27,208 bases of DNA from Tieghemiomyces parasiticus. Lineage: Eukaryota > Kickxellomycota > Dimargaritomycetes > Dimargaritales > Dimargaritaceae. The stretch lies in the NCBI GenBank assembly GCA_027575765.1, contig JANBPT010000647.1, positions 1-27,208 on the forward strand, given 5' to 3'. Under the pieces are notes generated by a model. That model had not been told where the DNA came from. It worked only from the letters and a program-made list of their open reading frames with translations, and made no database searches. The position numbers and the translations under genes were made by a program. Positions 19,399 to 27,208 of the stretch are shown here, piece by piece. The stretch's first letter is position 1. Every line of letters starts with the position of its first letter.

Positions 19399-21581
19399 AT
19401 GGCCGACCACGCCGTACCGGTTACCTCTGCGAACGGCTCCGCCGAGGAAGTCGGCCTTATCAATGGCCAAGTTCCACCCAAGGTAAGCTCACTTGGTCAG
19501 GAGTGAAGAGCCCAACGCTGCACAGGCACCGGTCTCGGTTTGCCAGCCCCGTGGCTCCCGATTCCACGGGGTCATGTATCCCCGCCCCTGCTCCCTCATC
19601 CCGACAAGGACCGTGCCCCTGCGCCCGTGGTCAACGTGACGGGGTACCATCCCCCTAACTGGCTGCTTGCTGAGGTCCCTGGGTCCGTCGGTGGTGTTGG
19701 GGACTTGCTCAACTAAGGAGAGACGGCAGGGGTGGGCACATCATCGATCGGTGGGGTTAGGGATCGACCGCAGAGGATTCCAAGGTATAGAGCGGTGGAC
19801 ACAACCCTGGTGACCAAGGCAGTCGCCCCCCTGGCGCCAGCACTTGATCCCAAGAATAATAGATTGCCTCTGAAGCTATATATTCACAGCCCTAGCTCAC
19901 CCATCCTGACCGTACGTTAGATTTATCGCTGATATCTTGATTATTCTTTCCCATCCCGCACTTCCCCTTGCTGGTACCGCCGCCCATGGTCTCCCTCTTC
20001 CTCATCCAGCGTTCGCGCAAGGCCGTCGTTCTCTACAGCGTCGGTATCCTGTCGCTCCTGGCCGTGACCGCCGCCGCTGGCTACAGCCTGGCCAAAGGCG
20101 GCAATTTCGACGCTAGCCAGCCTGGCAATGACGCCTCGCGCCCCCGGGCCCGCAATGTCATCATGATGATCTCTGACGGATTCGGTCCGGCCTCGGAGAC
20201 GTTTGCGCGCAGCTACCATCAGACTATCAACGAGCAGGACGTGTCGTGGAAGTCCCCGCTCGACGAGCTGCTGGTGGGCGCCTCACGGACCAGATCCTCA
20301 AACAGCCTGATCACTGACTCGGCCGCTGGCGCCACCGCCTTCTCATGCGCTCTCAAGAGCTACAACGGCGCCATCGGCGTGGCTCCCGACGAGACCCCCT
20401 GCGGGACCGTGCTGGAGGCTGCCAAGCGTAAGGGGCTACTCACCGGCCTCGTTGCCACTAGCCGTATCACCCACGCCACCCCGGCCGCCTTCTCGGCCCA
20501 TGTGGTGCAGCGCAACATGGAGGACCTCATCGCTCAACAGCAGATCGGCAACTATTCCATGGGCCGCGTGGTCGACTTGATGCTGGGCGGCGGCGCCTGT
20601 CATTTCGTACCCATGAGCGCCGAGCGCAGCTGCCGAACCGATAATGTGGATGTCCTGCGCGCCGCCCGTGAGGACTACGGCTTCACCCACTTATCCTCCG
20701 CCGCCGAGCTCGAGGCCCTCACCCCAGGCAATACCCGCCTCCCAGTACTGGGTCTGTTCGCTGACGACCATATGGAATACGAGATTGACCGCTCACACAG
20801 CCGCCAGCCTGCCCTGGCCGACATGGCCACCAAGGCTCTAGATCTCCTCAAGCACGCCAGCGCGGGCCAGCCCGAAGGATTCTTTTTGATGATTGAGGGC
20901 AGCCGGATCGACATGGCCGCCCACGCCAACGACCCGGCCACCCATGTACACGAGGTCGAGGCGTACTGGGAAGCAGTGCGGGTGGTCAAAAAGTTCGTGG
21001 ACGAGAACCCCGGGACCGTCCTGGTATCGACCAGCGACCACGAGACAGGCGGCCTCACCATTGGCCGCCAGCTCAACACCACCTACCCGGAGTACGTATG
21101 GCACCCGGAAGCCCTCACCCCGGTTACCCGCAGCATGGAAAAGGCCGCCCTTGAGCTCCTTTCCTTCAACGCCGGGGACGAGCGTCGGCGCTTCGTCCGT
21201 AAGGTGGTCCTCCCGCAGTGGCTCGGGGTCACCGACGCCACCGACAATGAAATCAAGCAGCTGAGCACCCATACCGACTATTACGAGCTGCGCGAGACCC
21301 TCACCGAAATGATCAGCCGTCGTGCCCTCATTGGATGGTCCACCCACGGCCACACAGGCGTCGACGTGAACCTCTACGCCTACGGAGCCGGCGCCGACTT
21401 CCTCCGTGGCAACCACGAGAACACCGAGGTGGGCGAGTTTATCGTCAAGGCCCTCGATCTTGATCTCCAGGCTGTCACCGACCATATCCAAAATGACTCT
21501 ACCCATCAGCCCCGGCCGGACGCCCCTGAGAGGTTCTTGTACCGCCGGTCGGATTGCGTCCATGAGATGCATTACCACTAG
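19399..21581 (+). CDS. PHO8: Membrane-anchored alkaline phosphatase, vacuolar Pho8-like
   Basis: Two exons, 19399-19482 and 20010-21581, give 551 residues. Donor GTAAGC and acceptor ATCCAG are both phase 0. Exon 1 encodes a short polar N-terminus (MADHAVPVTSANGS...). Exon 2 starts with RSRK and one hydrophobic segment (VVLYSVGILSLLAVTAAAGY), a type II signal anchor as in Pho8. Active-site features are in order: NVIMMISDGFGP (metal Asp), SLITDSAAGATAF (Ser nucleophile), TSRITHATPAAF, EGSRIDMAAHAND, VSTSDHETGGL and WSTHGHTGVDVNLY. In yeast the enzyme hydrolyses phosphomonoesters in the vacuole lumen. The intron of 527 nt is long for this window and an in-frame ATG at 19986 lies within its last 24 nt, so an alternative first exon is possible. 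Confidence 0.93.
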
Positions 21582-22857
21582 ACGCATGGTATGGGCTTAT
21601 CCTCTGCATTTGCCGGTAGCTTGGTATCAAGGTTTCGCTGTTTTGTATCCCTACATCGTTTCTCACCATAAATTATTTAGCATCGATTCGAAATGGCCTA
21701 TGAAGGAATATACTGCCGGGGTATATGGTACGATATAAGGGTAGCCCTTCAGTATCCCCATACACTTTAGCGCCGTTGGTCGCCGGCAAGGTCCCAAAGG
21801 AGCCCAGAGGTTGGTAGCGTTGCGCTACTTGAGGCCCCGCCCTGGGCCGGTGACCATGGAGGTTGTCGAAGTTTGGCAGACTCCGACTAGCCGCTTACTC
21901 CCCACTAGGAGCCCCGTGCATTGGACAAGTGGCCCCGGATAGGTTCAGGGGAATGGATCCGGACAAATGGCTATGCTCTACTATAGGAACTGATAAAGGT
22001 CCGTCGAGCCGTTCACACCAGTAGTTCTGACCTCCCAATCCCGGTGGCGGAGCTGAGTCGTCGAAAATTCCTTCATCCAGGCCTCCATAGCCGATTCTAG
22101 CGAGCGACTTGCTTGAAGCTCACGACGAGCCTCTACTAAGTCGTTCGGAACTGCCTAGGGTTGCAGTGAGGAGGAGGGGTGCTAGGGTGGGATTGTAGGA
22201 TGAAATTTATAGGTTTTAGATGATGATGATTATTTGATTCCTGAGATGGAAGGGTTGGTTTGGGTAAGTTTGAATCAACTAATAAAGCCACGTTTGGACG
22301 ATGGAACCTACTGTGAGCAGCATGCCAAGCTTCGACCGGTCGCTATTCCGACTGGAAACTCTAACATTCAGTCCTTATTGCGTATCATGGCTGATAGAGA
22401 GCTTCGTATAACCTTGGGGTTTAGCGTTCCTAGGTACAACCACACACTCTCACACCCGCTGACGAAATCCCTCTTAACCGATTACTAAGTACTTTGCGGT
22501 TGCAGACGAAGGGGAGGGAGTTGGCACCGGTCTATTCATTACTATTTACAATAATGTCGTGCTCGGCAAATGGGGGTACTAGTGAGTGGTCCCTTCGAGA
22601 AGGAATAGTCCACAAATCATCCTGCGGAAAATGGTGAGGTCATCCCAGCAGATGGTTTTTACTTGCCTCGAGGAGCTAAGGGGAGAATCATACTATAAGT
22701 TAAACAAAATCATCAAATAGTTTAGGCTGGACGTTTCAGATCGCAGTGTTCCAGATAAAACCTGGGAGAATTAGTGATGCTGAATCAATTGGTATAAACC
22801 ACACCAGGATCGAACCATTTCTGACATCACAACTTGGTTTATTTTTGACCATCCATC
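21582..22857. other. Gap between the phosphatase gene and a mariner relic
   Basis: Composition shifts toward AT after about 22200. An 84-codon frame at 22234-22488 (+) has no recognised domain. A GATGATGATGAT-like stretch lies near 22219. No tRNA or repeat structure is seen, and no clear terminal inverted repeat of the mariner relic could be found. Confidence 0.4.
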
Positions 22858-23947
22858 ATGTCTACTATTCGAACCTCCTCCTCCCCCACTCCGTCTAAAT
22901 TAACCAGGCGTGATGTATGAGTCCTTATTAATAATTACTATCCGGAGGAATGCAAGGCAGATGCTATTCTGAATATTTTGACTTCCAAGCTGGGGCTGGC
23001 TGCCTCTAGCTGTTCCTTCCGTCGACAGATGGTTGGCTCGCTTTAGCGCTGGTCACCACTCCTTTGGAGATGATCCTTTTCCTGGCCACCCATCGGATGA
23101 TAATGTGGATTTTATGGAACCATACTTCTGGAAAAGTTGGAAGGCGACCCTCAACTTACTGCTAGACAACTAGCCCATACCTGCCACATTTCCCCTAGTA
23201 CCATGCACAAGAACCTGGGGTTGCACAGCTATTTCAATTTCTAGATCCCCCACAACCTCACCAACGACCAGCGCCACCAGCGGGTACGTTTTGCCACCAA
23301 GTTCCTGGAGATATTTGATGGGGCCAGTGACTACCTGCTGGACTCCATTGTCGCAGGTGATAAGATATGGGTGTACCTTTGTGATCCCCCCCCCCTGCTG
23401 GCTCTAGTCGCTGGAAGTGGTGTCCTTAAGGTGGCCCTGACGCAACTGAGGCCCACCGAGGCCATACCTTACCCAGGGTGGTGCTGACCGGTTGTTCCAC
23501 CAGGCGTGCCCTATTACACCTGAGTGGCAAAGCTCCCCGGTGTCAAGGTCTCCGCCGAACTCTAAGTAGAGTACAGGCTGAAGCCCACGGTCCAGGCCTG
23601 GGTAGATGCATACGGAAGCCTCGACCATCATCCTCCATGATTCTAAGATAAAAATGCACCACCACATTGTGCTGCAGCTACCCAGACCTACCTTTTCACT
23701 TCTTAATTCAAACTTCGTTTGGCCCCTCCCTACAGTCCTGCTGACCTGGTCCCCTGCGACCTCTGGCTGTTCAGGAATGTCAAACAGCGGCTAAAGGATA
23801 AGAAGTTCACCACACCGGAGGTAGGTTGTGGACGCCTAGCGGTCAGAGTTAGCTAAACTCCTACCAAACGGCTTTAGAGCCCGTTATAATGGCTGGGTAG
23901 AAAGTGCCTGCCGAGTAGTGCAGGGTGGTGGTAATTATTATAAATAA
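22858..23947 (+). mobile_element. Decayed mariner-type (DD34D) transposase
   Basis: Mariner transposase similarity runs from the N-terminal helix-turn-helix to the C-terminus, broken by stops and frameshifts. Recognisable stations are: RWLARFSAGHHSF...DDPFPGHPS near 23025; LTARQLAHTCHISPSTMHKNLGL near 23155; PHNLTNDQRHQRVRFATKF near 23250; DSIVAGDKIWVY with the first catalytic Asp (codon 23359); ILHDSK with the second (23639); YSPADLVPCDLWLF with the third (near 23743). A C-terminal YNGWVESACRVVQGGGNYYK ends at the TAA 23945-23947. The second to third Asp distance is 104 nt, one short of the 105 expected for DD34D. Stops occur near 22918 and 23243. It cannot be active. Terminal repeats and target TA duplication are not identified. 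Confidence 0.85.
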
Positions 23948-24749
23948 ACATCTTTTAAAGTTGAAAAACTAAAAACATATGGTACCACCTACATACATCG
24001 ACCTGATTGTGCCACATGTCGGCAGCGGCCTTGAATCACCACACACGGTAAGCCTAAAGCGTGTAAATTCGTTATATGCATGCCAACATACAACATGCCA
24101 AATGCTAGCCTTTCGCGGAGTGAGGGGTTCAATTATCTGTATTTACTACCTACCGAGCAAGCCCCACTCTTTTGCGGAGGGCACGATCTCGGCCTCCCCG
24201 TCTTACCGCGGTCATCCCGGAGCTGGCCTCCGCCTATGCTGTTGAGTTATAGGTGAACTTTAGGTCGCAATTAGACGAGCCGACCACTATGTGACCCCTG
24301 CTGTTAACTGTGAGCAGGTCTTTGTTGGCTCTTTATGACATAAATGAGATAGCCGAACCAAGTACACGGCAGTGCAGACGATCACATTATCAAAGAGGTC
24401 CCCCCTCATCATCTGTATGATCGTCGTCGCCCCCCCCCGTCTCATGATCGCGCCGAGCCCACCAACCCCACCTCTCTCATTGTTTCCCTTGCCGTCTGCT
24501 ATTGACCCGCTGGGCGAACGGTACACTATGAGTATGGAAAATTGAGAAATCATGTTGGTTGGACCATCCTCCTAATTTACACAACCATGTGGTGTTGATC
24601 ATTAAATAAGAGAATACATTGGTTGTATCAGCTGTCTCTATGGCCTTGTTTCATCCAGTTGAAATCCACCGCCGGATAAGAGAGAGAGAGAGGGGGGGGG
24701 GCTCCGCCTCAATTTTTCCAAATTCCCGACCTGCGACCAGATGGCCACA
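23948..24749. other. Gap between mariner relic and small secreted-protein gene
   Basis: Starts AT-rich, with a possible element end near 23960-23990. Frames of 88 codons on either strand (23979-24245, +; 24287-24553, -) have no recognised content. C9 lies at 24430-24438. Confidence 0.35.
24679..24701 (+). repeat. (AG)7 microsatellite fused to a G run
   Basis: Seven AG units at 24679-24692 pass directly into a run of G ending at 24701. It lies about 50 nt upstream of the TATA box of the small secreted-protein gene, so length change could affect its promoter. Confidence 0.7.
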
Positions 24750-24756
24750 TATAAAA
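24750..24756 (+). promoter_or_regulatory. TATA box of the small secreted-protein gene
   Basis: TATAAAA lies 138 nt before the ATG at 24888. The leader between them is pyrimidine-rich. Confidence 0.65.
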
Positions 24757-24887
24757 AGACCGGCAGTTGGCCCTTTGGCTGAAACTACCATCTCACCATT
24801 TCAAGCCTGACTTGTTCTGTCTCACTCCACTTGCATTTCAATTTCAGCTCCACTACATTTAATCCTTCTCTTTTCATTTCCACCACC

Positions 24888-25091
24888 ATGAAGCTGTCCA
24901 CTTTTTCCCTCATTGCGGCCACCATGATGCTCCTCTTCTCCACCCCAGCCGTCCTTGCATACCCACAGCCAGCAGGTATTATCGATCACGTACGCGGAGC
25001 TATTACACGAGGTGCCAACAGACTTAAGGATAAACTGACTGGTACGACTCCGCCTCCTATGAAGATCCGCAGACCTGGCGGAAATCAATGA
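24888..25091 (+). CDS. Small secreted peptide with basic amphipathic helix
   Basis: A 67-residue intronless frame starts at the ATG in ACCACCATGA; an upstream in-frame ATG at 24831 is rejected because the signal peptide begins at MKLSTFSL. The signal peptide is about 24 residues (LIAATMMLLFSTPAVLA, then YP). The mature part is about 43 residues: YPQPAGIIDHVRGAITRGA, then NRLKDKLTG, then a Pro-rich basic end (PPPMKIRRPGGNQ). The middle can form a cationic amphipathic helix. It shares the AYP cleavage region, promoter spacing and basic helix with the protein at 8318-8632. No Cys residues and no known family. Possible roles are antimicrobial-like, signalling or effector peptide; none is shown by the sequence. 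Confidence 0.7.
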   Translation: MKLSTFSLIAATMMLLFSTPAVLAYPQPAGIIDHVRGAITRGANRLKDKLTGTTPPPMKIRRPGGNQ

Positions 25092-25747
25092 GGCTTGTGC
25101 AACCCAATGGCAACACCTTTGCTCTACAGGTTTTGTACTCTGCCTTATTTCCCTTCCAGGCACTTATATCTCAGTTCGTCAATATAGTGAGCAATCGCCC
25201 TCAGCCTATGGTTACTTCAGACGTCTACTAATGGGCAGTCACTAACTGGAAGCTTAGATGGGCTAGTAGAGGATTGTTAACATGGGTAATACAGACGTTT
25301 GGTCTGCATCCTATTGAACAACGCCTTCACCGTCTGATGGCTCTTAGGTCACTGATACGTGTAGTCTAGATTGCAATAAAGGAAAGAAGTGTAGTCTTTA
25401 ATTTATTCTCATTTTAGTAACGTTTTTGATAACCCCCCACTGGGGCGTGAGGCATTAAAAAGTGCGGGGAAAATTTGAAGTCAATCATTTTAGGAAGTCC
25501 AATACACCTCTCAAATAAACCCGGCACAAATCTTGGCTACTCTAAAAGTAAGGTACCAGCACCATGAGGTCTGAAATTACCTAACCAAAATTCAATCCAA
25601 CTGCTATGGTGCTCATAAATAGGGATTGGCACCCACTGGGCTAGTAGAAAGGCAGTGTGGTCTTACCAGAGAGGTGGAAGGCCATCCAGAGGTAGGGGTG
25701 CTACGCACTGCCAGGCAAATAGAAAAAGATAGTAGAAAAATGGAGCG
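25092..25747. other. AT-rich gap downstream of the secreted peptide
   Basis: No gene is seen. CpG dinucleotides are present but thin out towards 25700. ATAAAG occurs near 25376 and might act in 3'-end formation of the upstream gene. On the minus strand GTAAGA (25666-25661) looks like a splice donor. Confidence 0.35.
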
Positions 25748-27208
25748 GAAATCAGGGAGGAGGACTGGGGTCCAAGTTGATATATAATTCTCTGGCCAAT
25801 ATCCATGTCATGGGTTGGTGAAGTTAGGGTGTGTGTCTCTAGTAGTGGCATGGAGAAGCCTACAACCTCTGGTGGATGGTGGCTTGGAAGTCCTGCAGTC
25901 CAGTATACTCACCATGTGGTGATTGGTGGCCTGATTTATGGGTGCCACAGGCTATAACTCTTGCAGCCTGTCAAGGTGTCAATGCTGATGGGGGTAGGTG
26001 GAAGATTGCTGAAGGGTATTGACCAATCAGAGTGTGTTATTTAGTTTTTATGCAACATAAACTATCTATTTCTTCAAAATAATCATTGTGACTCTAGGCC
26101 CTGGAATGAGTAATAAATCACTAGGTGGCCTAGGACCCCACAATGGCTGGATGGTACAGGAAAATGGTCAACACCCAGTGGCATAAAAACAGTGAATTCA
26201 GTGCTATTTACATTTAGCAATAGTGTAAATGGTGTGGGACTGCAACAGTGTCCTAGCTTACATCATAATAAATATATAATATAATAAAGGACTATAATAA
26301 AACCTACTAAGCCCTTACTTACTAGCACAGGCTTACTATTTATACCCAGGTATGGGAAAGGCCCTGCATCCCCCTGCATATCTCTGGTAATCTTAAACCT
26401 TAATACTGGCCTTTCCCCCAGAGGCATGTTTCCTATTGTTGATACCCCAGGGTATCAGCATGTCCACTAGATCCCTTCAAGAGGCAAACTTTGTGTCTGC
26501 ACAACAAAAACATGATGAGGGTTCCTGCACTGACACCTGTATTGGAATCCCCATAAGTAACTCTGTGCTGATAGTAGGCCCAAGTTTAATACCATACTGA
26601 GAGGCTATTCTACCATCATATAATTTATAGCTCTGAAATAGCAGACTTGGATTTTACCTTAGGATAATCTAATGGGGTGGTTCCCAATCACCACACATGG
26701 TTAATAGTGGCTGTGGTGATGTGACTGGGTGCCACAGGTGGCAGGTAGGCAGAGGTCATGTAAGGTGTAAACATACCCATATTAGCCTGGTGTAGGGCTA
26801 CAGCTGCATGTGTACACAGGCAGGGAGAGAAGTCAGAGGGCTTTAGCTTGGGTGGGTGGGGAGCAGCAGCCTTGGTACCCACCAAAGGATCTCTGCCCAT
26901 CAAAGAGGTACTGGGTTTGTTGGCCATGGTGATTTAGGTGGATGGACTGTGGCACCAATCTGTGAATGGGCCAGGCTCCAGGACAAAGGGGGAGGCGCAG
27001 GTCTGCATTTGTAGACACAGCTGGGTCCAAAGAGGGGGCTCTGTGAGTAAAGTAAATAGAGAGAGAGTTGGCAGGGTCGGTGGGAGGCTGGTGACACACA
27101 GCTGTGGGCAAGTGGTCTGCTGGGCTAGGCTGGTGTACTCACCAAGGATGAAGGGTCTCTTACAGCCTTCACTTGGTGAGTTGGGGAATGGGCGGTAGAA
27201 ATGAGCAG
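25748..27208. repeat. CpG-depleted DNA, probably an old methylated repeat, continuing past the right edge
   Basis: No CpG is present from 25748 to 26995, and only three or four occur in the remaining 213 bases, while TpG and CpA are abundant. The gene-bearing part of the window is full of CpG. This pattern is expected of DNA methylated at CpG for a long time. No transposon protein is recognised. A 79-codon frame on the minus strand (26927-26688) begins in ACCATGGCC and is Ala/Pro-rich. Minus-strand splice-like signals occur at 27142 (GTGAGT), 27041 (ACAG) and 25912 (GTGAGT), so a transcribed unit read leftwards is possible. Confidence 0.5.

Noticed and set aside
20838..21587. 249-codon minus-strand frame opposite the phosphatase gene
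   Set aside because: Antisense shadow of the alkaline phosphatase exon, with no independent motif.
22801..22835. Minus-strand GGTTCGATCC, like the B box of a tRNA gene
   Set aside because: The flanking bases do not form a T stem and no acceptor, D or anticodon arm can be placed around it.

Overview
The window looks like nuclear DNA of a fungus, probably an early-diverging, non-Dikarya lineage; that placement is inference. The evidence is GC-rich genes cut by short GT-AG introns (102 to 259 nt in most cases, one of 527 nt), gene content of a unicellular or filamentous opisthokont, wide intergenic spaces with pure C or G runs, and decayed transposon DNA. No tRNA, rRNA, operon or CRISPR array was found.

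Six conserved genes can be assembled by joining exons whose phases agree and whose junctions restore family motifs. From left to right they are: a CUL1-type cullin (3120-5757, +, 2 exons); a two-histidine AKAP7/ASCC1-like phosphoesterase (5936-7638, -, 5 exons), tail to tail with the cullin; a TBC1D20/Gyp8-type Rab GAP with a C-terminal membrane anchor (10093-12159, -, 4 exons); a GCNA-type protein with SUMO-interacting motifs, SprT protease, zinc ribbon and HMG box (12874-14425, -, 2 exons); a base-exchange phosphatidylserine synthase most like PSS2 (15704-17241, +, 2 exons), divergent from GCNA; and a Pho8-like membrane-anchored alkaline phosphatase (19399-21581, +, 2 exons).

Two small genes (8318-8632, - and 24888-25091, +) encode secreted peptides. 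Both have a signal peptide, mature N-terminus near a shared AYP, and a basic amphipathic C-terminal helix, and both have a TATA box about 140 nt before the ATG. A third gene with the same promoter layout and a signal peptide (1336 onward) is broken by stops and frameshifts.

The flanks are accessory. Bases 1-2400 hold an unrecognised Ser/Pro-rich open frame with one stop and the decayed secreted-protein gene. Bases 22858-23947 hold a dead mariner (DD34D) transposase. From 25748 to 26995 there is not one CpG dinucleotide in 1,248 bases, in strong contrast to the CpG-rich gene region, which suggests an old methylated and deaminated element running off the right edge.

The genes do not form one pathway. 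They cover ubiquitin ligation (cullin), DNA-protein crosslink repair (GCNA), early secretory traffic (TBC), phospholipid synthesis (PSS), vacuolar phosphate recovery (ALP) and RNA end or cyclic phosphodiester chemistry (2H protein). The most distinctive points are the base-exchange PSS, the complete GCNA architecture, the pair of AYP peptides and the CpG void.
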